Below the pieces are notes generated by a model. It was not told the origin of the DNA. It did no database searches and saw nothing but the letters and a program-made list of their open reading frames with translations. A DNA stretch of 64,000 nucleotides from UBA6109 sp964506465 (GTDB taxonomy: Bacteria > Desulfobacterota > Syntrophia > Syntrophales > UBA6109). Location of the stretch: the NCBI GenBank assembly GCA_964506465.1, contig CAZDLM010000001.1, positions 1 through 64,000 on the forward strand, read 5' to 3'. Both the position numbers and the translations under genes were made by a program. The first letter of the stretch is position 1; the number at the start of each line of letters is the position of its first letter. Positions 42,713 to 51,733 of the stretch are shown piece after piece.

Positions 42713-45700
42713 ATGCCGAAACGAAATGACTTGAAGAAGATCCTGCTGATCGGATCCGGCCCGATCGTAATCGGGCAGGCGTGCGAGTTTGACTACTCCG
42801 GTTCACAGGCCTGCAAGGCCCTCCGGGAAGAAGGATACTCCGTCGTCCTCGTGAACAGCAATCCGGCGACGATCATGACCGATCCCGGCATGGCCGACCG
42901 GACCTATATCGAACCGATTACCCCCGAAATCGTGGAGAGGATTATCGCCCGCGAGCGTCCCGACGCCGTTCTGCCCACCCTGGGCGGCCAGACGGCACTC
43001 AACATCGCCGTGTTCCTGGACAAGGCCGGCGTCTTCAAGAAATACGACGTCGAAGTGATCGGCGCCCGCGCCGATGCCATCGCCCGGGCGGAAGACCGCG
43101 AGCTCTTCAAGCAGGCGATGCAGGAGATCGGAGTCGGCGTACCGCAAAGCGGAATCGCACGCAGCGTCGCCGAAGGCATGGAGATCGGGCTGAAAATCGG
43201 ATTTCCCTTGATCCTGCGTCCCGCGTACACGCTCGGCGGAACGGGCGGTTCCACGGCCTACAACAAGGAGGAACTGCGCGAATACCTCGCCCGGGCCATC
43301 GAATACAGTCCGGTCGGCCAGGTGCTCGTGGAAGAATCCGTTCTCGGCTGGAAGGAAATTGAATTTGAAGTATTGCGCGACAACGCGGACAACGTCATCA
43401 TCGTGACTTCGATGGAGAACGTCGATCCGATGGGCGTCCACACCGGCGACAGCGCCGTTGTCGCCCCCGCGCAGACCCTGACGGCGAAGGAATATGCAAA
43501 CTACACGGCCCTGTGCCGCAAGATCATCCGCAAGATCGACGTAACCGGAGGCGGCGTCAATATTCAGTTCGCCGGCAATCCGGACGACGGCCGCGTGGTG
43601 ATCATCGAAGTCAATCCGAGACTCTCAAGGAGCTCGGCTCTCGCTTCCAAGGCAACGGGATTCCCCATTGCACGCGTGGCGACAAAACTGGCCGTCGGTT
43701 ATCGGCTGGACGAGGTCCGCAACGAGATCACCGGCAAGACGTCCGCTCTTTACGAGCCGACCATCGACTACTGCGTGTTCAAAATCTCGCGGTTCACCTT
43801 TGAGAAATTTCCCACGGCCGATCCGACGCTGAACACCTCGATGAAGGCCGTGGGCGAGGCGATGTCCATTGGGCGGAATTTCAAGGAGGCCTTCCAGAAA
43901 GGGCTGCGTTCCCTGGAGACGGGCCGTTTCGGTTTCGGCGCCGACGGAAAAGATGCCGTGACGGATCCCCTGGCGAATCTGGAGAAGATCCGGGAAAAGC
44001 TGCTGATCCCGAACGCCGAGCGGTTTTTCTACATCCGCTATGCCTTCCAGGCCGGGATGACGATCGAAGAGATATTTCAGTTGACGAAGATCGACCGATG
44101 GTTTCTTTTCAACATGCAGGAGATCTTCGATCTCGAAACGAAGCTGAAGAATCTCCGTTTTCAAGGAGAGAGGCAGCCCTTCGGGGACTGGAAGAAGGCC
44201 TTTCCGATGGATCTCCTCGGCGAAGCGAAGAAATCCGGATTTTCCGACGTTCAACTGGCGCATATCCTCGGACTGGACGAGGACAAGATGAAGAAGATGC
44301 GGGCCAAGGGTCGGATATCACCGGTGTTCAAGCTTGTGGACACCTGCGCCGGCGAGTTCCCGGCGGCGAAGCCCTATTACTATTCGTCTTACGAGACGGT
44401 GGAGGAGAGCGTCCGCACGGATCGGCCGAAGGTGGTGATCCTGGGAGGAGGGCCCAATCGCATCGGCCAGGGGATCGAGTTCGACTACTGCTGCGTGCAT
44501 GCGTCGCTTGCCCTGCGCGAAATGGGCTACGAGAGCATCATGGTGAACTCCAACCCGGAGACCGTCAGCACCGACTACGACACGTCGGACAAATTGTACT
44601 TCGAACCGCTGACGAGAGAGGACGTCCTGAACGTGGTCGAGCTGGAAAAACCGATCGGCGTGATCGTCCAGTTCGGCGGGCAGACGCCGCTAAACCTGGC
44701 GGTTCCGCTGGCAAAGGCCGGCGTCCCGATCTGGGGTACGACCCCGGACAGCATCGATCGCGCGGAGGACCGGAAGCGCTTCCAGGCGCTCCTGAAGAAA
44801 CTCAACCTCATTCAACCCGACAATGGAACCGCGCGCTCTTTCGCCGAGGCGAAAAAGGTTGCGGACAAGATCGGTTATCCGGTAATCGTTCGTCCTTCCT
44901 ATGTGCTGGGCGGACGCGCGATGGAGATCGTCTACGACGAGGGCGGGCTGGCGGACTTCATGAAGAAGGCCATTACGGTTTCTCCCCAGCATCCGATTCT
45001 GATCGACAAGTTTCTCGAAGATGCCATCGAAATCGACGTGGACGCCATCTCCGATGGAGAAACGACGGTGATCGGCGGCATCATGGAGCATATCGAAGAA
45101 GCGGGGATCCATTCGGGTGACAGCGCCTCCGTGATTCCTCCCCATACGTTGGACAACCGGCTGGTCCGGTCGATCAAGGACAATACCTATGCCCTCGCGC
45201 GGGAGCTTCGCGTCAAGGGACTGATGAACATCCAGTACGCGATCCGCAACGACGTCGTGTACGTCCTGGAGGTAAACCCCCGCGCCTCCCGGACGGTGCC
45301 GTTCGTGAGCAAGGCGACGGGAATTTCGCTGGCCAACCTGGCGACGAAGGTCATGGCCGGAAAGACACTGGCCGAATTGCACCTCACCGAAGAGGTTGAT
45401 ATTCCTCACGTGGCGGTGAAGGAATCCGTCTTTCCCTTTGCCCGCTTCCCAGGGGTGGACGCTATCCTGGGTCCCGAGATGAAGTCGACGGGAGAGGTCA
45501 TGGGGATCGATACTTCCTTCGGCAAGGCTTTCGCGAAATCGCAGATTGCCGCGGGGACGAATCTGCCGAAGGCAGGCAAGGTGTTTATCAGCGTCAACAA
45601 CAAGGACAAGCGGCAGGTGGTCTTCCTGGCCAAGCAGCTCGAACATATGGGGTTTTCGCTTTTGGCGACGGCGGGCACGGGAGCGGCTCTGCAGCACAAC

Positions 45701-45985
45701 GATATCGCCGTGCAGATCCTGCCGAAACTGTCGGAGGGGCGACCCAATATCGTCGATTTCATGAAAAATCGGGATGTCGTGCTGATCATCAATACCGCCA
45801 GCGGGAAGAAACCGCGGGAGGACACGGTCTACATTCGCGCGACGGCGGTTCAGCATTCGATTCCGCTGGTGACGACCATTTCGGGCGCCCAGGCGGTCGT
45901 GAACGCCATCGAGGCGATCCGGAGGGAAGAAAGTTCGGTGAAGACGATCCAGGAGTATCACAGGGACATCGCCTCCCGCCAATGA
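42713..45985 (+). CDS. carB: Carbamoyl-phosphate synthase large subunit
   Basis: CarB makes carbamoyl phosphate from bicarbonate, two ATP and ammonia, for pyrimidine and arginine synthesis. The 1090-residue product holds two homologous ATP-grasp halves (IGSGPIVIGQACEFDYSG and ILGGGPNRIGQGIEFDYC mark their starts), the oligomerisation domain between them and a C-terminal MGS-like allosteric domain (about 950-1090). No key residue is obviously missing, so the synthetase core seems functional although the partner glutaminase is not. Confidence 0.97.
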   Translation: MPKRNDLKKILLIGSGPIVIGQACEFDYSGSQACKALREEGYSVVLVNSNPATIMTDPGMADRTYIEPITPEIVERIIARERPDAVLPTLGGQTALNIAVFLDKAGVFKKYDVEVIGARADAIARAEDRELFKQAMQEIGVGVPQSGIARSVAEGMEIGLKIGFPLILRPAYTLGGTGGSTAYNKEELREYLARAIEYSPVGQVLVEESVLGWKEIEFEVLRDNADNVIIVTSMENVDPMGVHTGDSAVVAPAQTLTAKEYANYTALCRKIIRKIDVTGGGVNIQFAGNPDDGRVVIIEVNPRLSRSSALASKATGFPIARVATKLAVGYRLDEVRNEITGKTSALYEPTIDYCVFKISRFTFEKFPTADPTLNTSMKAVGEAMSIGRNFKEAFQKGLRSLETGRFGFGADGKDAVTDPLANLEKIREKLLIPNAERFFYIRYAFQAGMTIEEIFQLTKIDRWFLFNMQEIFDLETKLKNLRFQGERQPFGDWKKAFPMDLLGEAKKSGFSDVQLAHILGLDEDKMKKMRAKGRISPVFKLVDTCAGEFPAAKPYYYSSYETVEESVRTDRPKVVILGGGPNRIGQGIEFDYCCVHASLALREMGYESIMVNSNPETVSTDYDTSDKLYFEPLTREDVLNVVELEKPIGVIVQFGGQTPLNLAVPLAKAGVPIWGTTPDSIDRAEDRKRFQALLKKLNLIQPDNGTARSFAEAKKVADKIGYPVIVRPSYVLGGRAMEIVYDEGGLADFMKKAITVSPQHPILIDKFLEDAIEIDVDAISDGETTVIGGIMEHIEEAGIHSGDSASVIPPHTLDNRLVRSIKDNTYALARELRVKGLMNIQYAIRNDVVYVLEVNPRASRTVPFVSKATGISLANLATKVMAGKTLAELHLTEEVDIPHVAVKESVFPFARFPGVDAILGPEMKSTGEVMGIDTSFGKAFAKSQIAAGTNLPKAGKVFISVNNKDKRQVVFLAKQLEHMGFSLLATAGTGAALQHNDIAVQILPKLSEGRPNIVDFMKNRDVVLIINTASGKKPREDTVYIRATAVQHSIPLVTTISGAQAVVNAIEAIRREESSVKTIQEYHRDIASRQ

Positions 45986-46054
45986 GGAATCTGAGGCGAA
46001 GGCGGGAAGAAAAAAACAGATTTTGTGACAACAAAAAAGAAAGGCGGTCTGGCA

Positions 46055-46246
46055 TTGGAAGTCAAAGTATTCGATAATGATGTGGAGAAGGCGTTGAAAA
46101 TCCTCAAAAACAAGCTGTCCAAGAGCGGTCTTTTCAAGGAACTCAAGCTCCGCAGGGCCTATGAAAAACCGTCAGTCAAGCGAAAGAGAAAAGCCATCGA
46201 GGCGCGCCGGAGATTTGCAAAAGTGCAGCGCCGCAGGCATGCCTGA
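46055..46246 (+). CDS. rpsU: 30S ribosomal protein S21
   Basis: Small basic protein, 63 residues: MEVKVFDNDVEKALKILKN then SKSGLFKELKLRRAYEKPS and a basic tail. Start chosen at TTG 46055 because AAGGCGG sits seven bases upstream and the product then begins exactly as other S21 proteins do; the in-frame GTG 46025 would add ten non-conserved residues. S21 is needed for initiation on many mRNAs. A near-perfect hairpin at 46264-46291 (CTTGC...GCAAG) lies just downstream without a T-run. Confidence 0.93.
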   Translation: MEVKVFDNDVEKALKILKNKLSKSGLFKELKLRRAYEKPSVKRKRKAIEARRRFAKVQRRRHA

Positions 46247-46475
46247 AATCCGGCAGGAAGCGCGTCCTTGCGCGGCCAAGCCGCAAGGGACGGCGTGGCA
46301 ATGATCGGAGAGATGCTAACCGAAGCGGCGGTGAGCATCGGTCATCGGGAACGCAGTTGATTTGGGAAGGACGTTGATGCCGGGAGGAACCCTCCCGGAA
46401 GGCGGGCGTCCGCCGGAAACGCGCCACTTTCCGGTCTGGTTCCTGCGATTCGTCCGACAGCGAGAAGGGAGGGCA

Positions 46476-47138
46476 ATGGAGATGAGCGACGAGAAGCAGT
46501 ACCTCGTGGATGCCCTGTCCGTTGAGGAATCCTGGCGGATCTTCCGGATCATGGCGGAGTTCGTGGATGCCATCGAGACCCTCTCCGATCTCCATCAGGC
46601 CGTGACGATCTTCGGATCGGCGAGGGTCAAACCCGGGGACCTCTGGTATGAGAAGGCCAGGCTGCTTGCCCATCAGCTTGCGCGCAAGGGATTCAGCGTG
46701 ATTACCGGCGGGGGGCCCGGGATCATGGAAGCCGCCAACCGCGGCGCCGCCGAGGGGGGCGGCAAGTCCGTAGGCCTCAACATCCGGCTTCCTTACGAGC
46801 AGAAACCAAACCCCTACGCAAACATCAGCCTGGATTTCAAGTATTTTTTCATCCGCAAGGTCATGTTCGTCAAGTACGCGATGGCCTATGTGATTCTTCC
46901 CGGCGGCTTCGGCACCATGGACGAGTGTTTTGAGGCGCTGACACTGATTCAGACCAAACGCATCAAACCCTTCCCCGTCATCCTCATGGGAAGCGAGTAC
47001 TGGAAGGGACTGCTGGACTGGCTGAAGGGCACCATGCTGTCCCAGTCGATGATCAGTGAAGAGGATCTCGATTTTCTCCACATCGTCGACGAACCGGAGG
47101 ACGCGGTGCGGCACATCCAGAAATTTGTGATTGTCTGA
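46476..47138 (+). CDS. LOG-family protein (TIGR00730-like)
   Basis: A 220-residue Rossmann-type protein of the LOG family, whose tested members are cytokinin-riboside 5'-monophosphate phosphoribohydrolases or nucleotide 5'-monophosphate nucleosidases. The signature PGGFGTMDE and the upstream ITGGGPGIMEAANRGA are present. AAGGGAGGGC precedes ATG 46476; the earlier in-frame start at 46362 lacks such a site. The 229-bp gap before it holds only hairpins (46264-46291 and around 46380-46415). Physiological substrate is not evident. Confidence 0.9.
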   Translation: MEMSDEKQYLVDALSVEESWRIFRIMAEFVDAIETLSDLHQAVTIFGSARVKPGDLWYEKARLLAHQLARKGFSVITGGGPGIMEAANRGAAEGGGKSVGLNIRLPYEQKPNPYANISLDFKYFFIRKVMFVKYAMAYVILPGGFGTMDECFEALTLIQTKRIKPFPVILMGSEYWKGLLDWLKGTMLSQSMISEEDLDFLHIVDEPEDAVRHIQKFVIV

Positions 47139-47222
47139 GGGATGCTGAATTTCCCCCGATCCCTTGCAGGATTCTTTTTCCGCATCCTCACCTCGATCCG
47201 AGACACGGTGGGAGCCTGACCG

Positions 47223-48605
47223 TTGGAACGCCGCCGCCCCCCTATAGAAATGAGCCTGGAGCAGGTCCTGGACGGTCTTCAGAAGGGGAATGCACTTTCC
47301 TGCTATCTCCTATACGGAGAGGAAGAGTATCGTCTGAAAGGCGCCGTCGACAAGATTCTCGATGGCCTCCTGCCGTCTCCGGAGCGTGATCTCCAACTCT
47401 TCGTGACGGAAGGAGAGGACGAGGACGTCGATCAGATCTGCGAATCGCTGCTCATGCCTTCGTTGTTTCCGGGGCGCAAGGTCCTCCTGATCCGGGATAC
47501 GCGGCTCCTGTCATCTGCGGAAACCTCGGCTGACCGCGTTCACAAAATCCGCGACCTCGCTGACCAGGATCCGTCCCGGGCAGCCCGGGAGTTCCTTCGG
47601 CTGATAAGGCTCTCCGGCTGGTCGCCCGAGGATCTGGCAGGCGGAGGCGGACAACGGATTCCCGAGGAGCGCTGGCGGGAGGTCCTGGGGGAGGAGGCCG
47701 CCACTGCCATGCGCACATGGCTGCCCGGCGTGCTCGCGGCCTGCGAAGGACTTCCCGGCGAATCCGCACCGCCGGCGGAAAAGGATGAAAGGCTTCTCCA
47801 GCTCCTGCTTGGAGGACTGCCGGAGCAGAACCACCTGATCCTGACGGCCTCTTCCGCGGACCGGCGCAAGAGACTCTTCAAAGCGATCGCCCAATGCTGC
47901 ATGGTTCTCCACTTTCCCCGCGAGAAGAAAGAGGGCGTCCAGAAAGGTCAACTCCGGGACGAGGCCCGCCAGCTTCTACAGGCGGCAGGCAAGGAGCTTT
48001 CCCCGCCGGCTTGGGAAGCCCTGGGGCGCAAGACGGGTTTTGATCTCCGCTTCTCGATCAACGCAATTCGCCAATTGATTGACTATGCGGGTGACCGGTC
48101 CGTCATCGAACCGGCCGATGTGGAGTCCCTGATCGGCAAGACGCGGGAAGAGTCGGTCTTCGATCTGACCGAGGCCCTGTCAAGAAAGGACGCGGTGCGC
48201 TGCCTGTCCCTGCTCGGGGAGCTTCTGCGGCAGGGGGTGCATCACCTGATGATCCTGAGTCTGATGACGAGGGAGATCCGACATCTGCTCCACGCGCGGA
48301 TCTTTCTCGGCGAAGGCGGATTCTCGTCGGCGCTCGACGCCGGCATGGAATATCCCGCCTTCGTGCGGAAGGCCTATCCGCTTTTCCGCGAGCGGTTTTC
48401 TGTTCCGGGAGCGAAAAAGAGCGGTTCGCTGGCCGATTCGCATCCTTTTGTCGTGTTTCAGGCCCTGAAGCGATGCCGCTCCTTCTCGACGGATCAACTG
48501 GTGGGGTTTCTGGAAGAGCTCCTGCGCCTGGACGTTGCCTTCAAGTCCACGGCAGTCGATCCACAGCTTTCCCTGGAGCGCTTCCTTCTCGGGGTCTGCC
48601 GGTAA
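47223..48605 (+). CDS. holA: DNA polymerase III delta subunit
   Basis: HolA opens the beta clamp as part of the clamp loader. The 460-residue product shows the HolA pattern: CYLLYGEEEYRLKGAVDKI near the N-terminus, LLMPSLFPGRKVLLIRD and, in domain II-III, LRFSINAIRQLIDYAGD, then ESVFDLTEAL. It carries an insertion of about 100 residues (roughly 105-190) that is longer than in the E. coli protein. It begins at TTG 47223 after GGGAG, or at ATG 47250. Confidence 0.9.
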   Translation: MERRRPPIEMSLEQVLDGLQKGNALSCYLLYGEEEYRLKGAVDKILDGLLPSPERDLQLFVTEGEDEDVDQICESLLMPSLFPGRKVLLIRDTRLLSSAETSADRVHKIRDLADQDPSRAAREFLRLIRLSGWSPEDLAGGGGQRIPEERWREVLGEEAATAMRTWLPGVLAACEGLPGESAPPAEKDERLLQLLLGGLPEQNHLILTASSADRRKRLFKAIAQCCMVLHFPREKKEGVQKGQLRDEARQLLQAAGKELSPPAWEALGRKTGFDLRFSINAIRQLIDYAGDRSVIEPADVESLIGKTREESVFDLTEALSRKDAVRCLSLLGELLRQGVHHLMILSLMTREIRHLLHARIFLGEGGFSSALDAGMEYPAFVRKAYPLFRERFSVPGAKKSGSLADSHPFVVFQALKRCRSFSTDQLVGFLEELLRLDVAFKSTAVDPQLSLERFLLGVCR

Positions 48606-48642
48606 GATGAGACGCGGTCTGTTGGGAAAGGCCGGAAGGGTT

Positions 48643-49320
48643 TCAACGGCTGCGTTGCTTCAGGGCATCGATGTCGTGGATGAGAATCCGGTTGCGCATC
48701 GTGCTGACGATGCCCCGGTTCCGCAGGACCCGCAATTCCTTGCTGATGCTCTCCCGCGTCACGCCGAACAAACCCGAGAGTTCCTTGTGGGAAAGACGGA
48801 CTTCATAAGGCTGGGAGCCGTCGCCGGTTTCGCCTCTTTTGGCAAGGTCCAGCAGACGTCTGGCAAGACGTACGGATAAATTCAGGAAACAGACCTCCTG
48901 GAGCAGGTCGTCTGTATGCCGAAGACGAGCGGAAAGGGCGAACAGGATCGCCTGGACTGCAGCTTCGTTCTGAATCAAAAAGGAAAGGAAGTCTTTGCGA
49001 TCGAGTATATAAAGATGGCTGTCTTCCAGGGCCACGGCGTCGGCCGACCGCGGCATGCCGTCGAGCAGGGCCATCTCCCCGAAGAAATCGCCCCGGCCAA
49101 GGATCGCCAACGCCACTTCCTCTCCCGTCTTGCCGGAAATGGAGATCTTGATCGAACCCTGCAGGATGATGTACAGCGCCGTGCCTTCATCCCCTTTCCG
49201 AAAAAGGGTGTTTCCCTTCACAATGAGGCGCAGTCTCAGAAGTGATGAAAGCTGGTTGCGGTCCGCCGGTCGGAGCGCCTCAAAAAGGGGAATCTGCTTG
49301 AGCAGGTCGATTGAACTCAT
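48643..49320 (-). CDS. Crp/Fnr-family transcriptional regulator
   Basis: 225 residues: an N-terminal cyclic-nucleotide-binding beta barrel, a long dimerisation helix and a C-terminal winged helix. The phosphate-binding cassette residues of Crp are present (Gly81, Glu82, Arg91, Ser92 in GEMALLDGMPRSA), so cAMP binding is plausible. There is no N-terminal cysteine cluster, so it is not an Fnr oxygen sensor. The recognition helix TRESISKEL keeps Arg189 and Glu190, the Crp residues that read TGTGA. It is transcribed divergently from the minor-pilin operon, whose upstream region holds two TGTGA-N6-TCACA-like sites. Confidence 0.92.
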   Translation of the reverse strand: MSSIDLLKQIPLFEALRPADRNQLSSLLRLRLIVKGNTLFRKGDEGTALYIILQGSIKISISGKTGEEVALAILGRGDFFGEMALLDGMPRSADAVALEDSHLYILDRKDFLSFLIQNEAAVQAILFALSARLRHTDDLLQEVCFLNLSVRLARRLLDLAKRGETGDGSQPYEVRLSHKELSGLFGVTRESISKELRVLRNRGIVSTMRNRILIHDIDALKQRSR

Positions 49321-49390
49321 TGCATTCCTTGGTTTTCCGCAGAGGTCTTTCTTTTACCTCAATCGCCCCCGGTCGTCAACGGATAGTTCG

Positions 49391-49429
49391 TGTGGGCGAT
49401 ATCACGCTTCGGGCGTGAGTTCGTTCACA
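49391..49429 (+). promoter_or_regulatory. Tandem Crp-like binding sites
   Basis: Two matches to TGTGA-N6-TCACA occur 23 bp apart: TGTGG-GCGATA-TCACG at 49391-49406 (8 of 10 consensus bases) and CGTGA-GTTCGT-TCACA at 49414-49429 (9 of 10). Their centres lie about 85 and 62 bp upstream of the pilin-promoter start predicted near 49484, the classic class I activator distance for the nearer one. The crp-like gene starts 70 bp away on the other strand, so autoregulation is also possible. Confidence 0.7.
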
Positions 49430-49447
49430 TTCTCGCCGGGAATAGAG

Positions 49448-49477
49448 TTGACAATATTGTGGAAATCCCCTTATCAT
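49448..49477 (+). promoter_or_regulatory. Sigma70 promoter of the minor-pilin operon
   Basis: TTGACA (49448-49453), 18-bp spacer and TATCAT (49472-49477). It predicts a start near 49484 and a 114-nt leader to the fimT-like gene. Confidence 0.7.
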
Positions 49478-49597
49478 ACACGCCACAAAGGCGTTTCGGG
49501 CGCCGAAGATAGGGCAAGTCTCCCGGCGGGAAAAGGCCGGGCGTCGCAAGAACAAACAAACAGATCGACGAACAATGAGGAAGGGGAACACGGCAGG

Positions 49598-50128
49598 ATG
49601 TCGTCGCCCTATCGCATTGCAGAAGGGTTGCCAGCCGCCTTGCGGCGGACAGGGCGCCGGAGCGGCCGGGGCGGATTCTCCCTGGTCGAGCTTCTCGTCG
49701 TCATCGGCCTCATCGGGATCGTAGCGGGCTTTTCCATCCCCGCCTTCCAGCGGTATGCGACGAATGCCAATCTCAAGGCAGCGGCCCGCGAGATCATGTC
49801 GGACATCAACAATACCAAACAGCGGGCGATTGAAGAGAACAACAACACCTATCGCATCACCTTCAGCACCGTTGCGAACAATTACGTCCTTTCCTGGACG
49901 GATATGACGACGACGCCATCAACGGCAAGGACGCTGACGAAGAGCCCCACCAGCATCGGAGCGGACGTCCGAATATCGGCAGTGACGTATACCGATGGTT
50001 TCATCTCTTTCGAACGGCGGGGAACGGCCAAGAACGGCAGCGTCACATTGACGAACTCGCGGGGATCAGTGGCGTTGATCCGGAGCAATATCACGGGAAG
50101 GGCCTATGCGCAGTTCACGATTCAATGA
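49598..50128 (+). CDS. fimT: Type IV minor pilin, FimT/GspH-like
   Basis: Prepilin-like protein of 176 residues. An unusually long, basic 26-residue leader ends in RGG, with the cleavage site before Phe27 (FSLVELLVVIGLIGIV) and the essential Glu at mature position 5. The GspH/FimT pseudopilin domain follows, with a disulfide-free beta C-terminus. ATG 49598 is preceded by AAGGGGA; no earlier start keeps the frame plausible. First gene of a five-gene minor-pilin operon, overlapping pilV by 23 bp. Confidence 0.88.
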   Translation: MSSPYRIAEGLPAALRRTGRRSGRGGFSLVELLVVIGLIGIVAGFSIPAFQRYATNANLKAAAREIMSDINNTKQRAIEENNNTYRITFSTVANNYVLSWTDMTTTPSTARTLTKSPTSIGADVRISAVTYTDGFISFERRGTAKNGSVTLTNSRGSVALIRSNITGRAYAQFTIQ

Positions 50129-50561
50129 TCGCGGCATCACCCTGATCGAGTCGATGATCGCGATCCTGATCCTCGGCATCGGACTCGTGGGACTCTTGTC
50201 CATGCAGTCCCCCTCCTGGCAGACAACGGCGAGAACCGATTATCTCGGCCGCGCTGCCGAGATCCTGAGCAAGCAGTTGACAGACCGGGAAGCGCTCATC
50301 ATGAATCCCTGCAATACCGACGCGAACATTGCCCCTCCGACTGGAGAGACAAGGACGAGAAATGATACGATCCGGACCAGCGGTCAGGTTGCGAACCAGT
50401 CGGGGGACATCGCCTTTACCGTCGTGACGACGACAACGAGCCTTGGTGCGAACATCTGGCGCGTCACGGTGCGCGTTTCCTGGCCGCCGCTCAACAGTAC
50501 GGGCATAACCGAAAGCATTGTCGTCACAAGACAGGAACCGTTCCGTTTCGGGTGCACATGA
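50106..50561 (+). CDS. pilV: Type IV minor pilin PilV
   Basis: Prepilin of 151 residues with leader MRSSRFNDRG, cleavage before Ile11 (ITLIESMIAILILGIGLVGLL) and Glu5 of the mature form present. The domain matches the PilV type that initiates pilus assembly together with FimT, PilW and PilX. Its stop overlaps the pilW ATG (ATGA). Two cysteines (around residues 69 and 150) could form a disulfide. Confidence 0.9.
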   Translation: MRSSRFNDRGITLIESMIAILILGIGLVGLLSMQSPSWQTTARTDYLGRAAEILSKQLTDREALIMNPCNTDANIAPPTGETRTRNDTIRTSGQVANQSGDIAFTVVTTTTSLGANIWRVTVRVSWPPLNSTGITESIVVTRQEPFRFGCT

Positions 50562-51253
50562 AACAGCAAAAGGGCTTCACACTGGTTGAGATCCTGATTT
50601 CGATTGTCGTGGGGATGGTGATCCTGCTCGCGGTCTATGCCGCCGTCGTCACGGGACAGCGGTCGACGTCGGGCATCGAGCGCAAGGTCATCGCCGGGCA
50701 GGACGCCAGGGCCGCCCTGGAATTGATGTCGATCGAGGTCCAGATGACGTCTTTCAATCCGACGATGACGACCGGCATATGGAGGGATCCGGGCGCCTGC
50801 GGATCGGCGGCCGCCACCGCGGCGAACATGGGGATCCAAGCGGCAAGCGCGACATCCATCTCCGTGGAGATGGACGTCGACGAGAGCGGCGCGATCACGG
50901 ACGCCTCCAACGAGGTCGTCACCTACACCTACGTCAGCGATGCGGTCAACGGCGGGTACATCACGCGCAGCACGAACTGCGGCAGCCCCCAGCCCTTTCT
51001 GGGAGACACCGTTGGGAGCGGAAACCCGAGGGTCGTCCGAGTCATCAATACAGCGGCCGTGCCGGTGTTCCGGTATTTCAACGGGCAGGGGACGGAGTTG
51101 ACCTCGTTTCCCGGCGATATCCCGAACATCGCCCGGATCGAGATCACCCTCTGGGTGGAGACGGAAGACGTGGACCCCAATACCCAGCAGCGACGTCGCT
51201 TCATCTATTCCACGAGCGTCATTCCGAGGAACCATGTCATTGGAATGCAGTAA
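50558..51253 (+). CDS. pilW: Type IV minor pilin PilW
   Basis: Prepilin of 231 residues with a very short leader (MKQQKG) and cleavage before Phe7 in FTLVEILISIVVGMVILL; mature Glu5 is present. The C-terminal part has the PilW-type domain with ARAALELMSIEVQMTSFNP. ATG 50558 overlaps the pilV stop; GTG 50552 is a two-codon-longer alternative. It overlaps the next gene region by up to 20 bp. Confidence 0.9.
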   Translation: MKQQKGFTLVEILISIVVGMVILLAVYAAVVTGQRSTSGIERKVIAGQDARAALELMSIEVQMTSFNPTMTTGIWRDPGACGSAAATAANMGIQAASATSISVEMDVDESGAITDASNEVVTYTYVSDAVNGGYITRSTNCGSPQPFLGDTVGSGNPRVVRVINTAAVPVFRYFNGQGTELTSFPGDIPNIARIEITLWVETEDVDPNTQQRRRFIYSTSVIPRNHVIGMQ

Positions 51254-51272
51254 ACGCCGAGGGATTTTCAGT

Positions 51273-51725
51273 ATGAGAAACGAGAAGGGCTTCGCTCTGG
51301 TGACGGCGATTCTCGCCATCATGATCCTCATGGCGCTGGGAATCATGGCCATCACTATTTCTACCGGCGATCTCAAGATCAGTTCGCGCGTCGTCGGCGA
51401 GAAAAAAGCCATGAGCGCCGCCGAGACTGGCCTCCACAGACTCATGTCGACCTTCGATCCGGGGGGAACTGTATCGACGGACTGGGCCCAGGTGGACTCG
51501 GCGACGGACGCCGCGTCGCGATACCGGATCGATTCGTGGGGCCGTCCTGACACAGGACCGGAGATGCTGCCGCTGTCCGGGTATTCGATCGGCGGAGGGC
51601 AGCAGTGGGGTCAGCGGCGCTATGTCGCCACCGTCACCGGCGAGAACACGAACTACAAAAGTTCCGTCCAGATCGATACGGGAATGGGATACGGTCCCAT
51701 CGAAATCTCCACCATGTTGAGATAG
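51273..51725 (+). CDS. pilX: Type IV minor pilin PilX-like
   Basis: Prepilin-like protein of 150 residues with leader MRNEKG and a PilX_N-type hydrophobic segment FALVTAILAIMILMALGIMAI. Mature position 5 is threonine rather than glutamate; loss of Glu5 is known for tip pseudopilins such as GspK and suggests a pilus-tip position. Start chosen at ATG 51273 (GAGGG nine bases upstream); ATG 51234, inside pilW, would give a 19-residue leader. Confidence 0.85.
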   Translation: MRNEKGFALVTAILAIMILMALGIMAITISTGDLKISSRVVGEKKAMSAAETGLHRLMSTFDPGGTVSTDWAQVDSATDAASRYRIDSWGRPDTGPEMLPLSGYSIGGGQQWGQRRYVATVTGENTNYKSSVQIDTGMGYGPIEISTMLR

Positions 51726-51733
51726 GAGGTTCC

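Noticed and set aside
44690..45982. 430-codon minus-strand frame opposite carB
   Set aside because: Shadow of carB; low-complexity translation with no recognisable family.
46264..46291. Hairpin after rpsU as an intrinsic terminator
   Set aside because: The stem is good but there is no T-run on either strand, so termination cannot be claimed.
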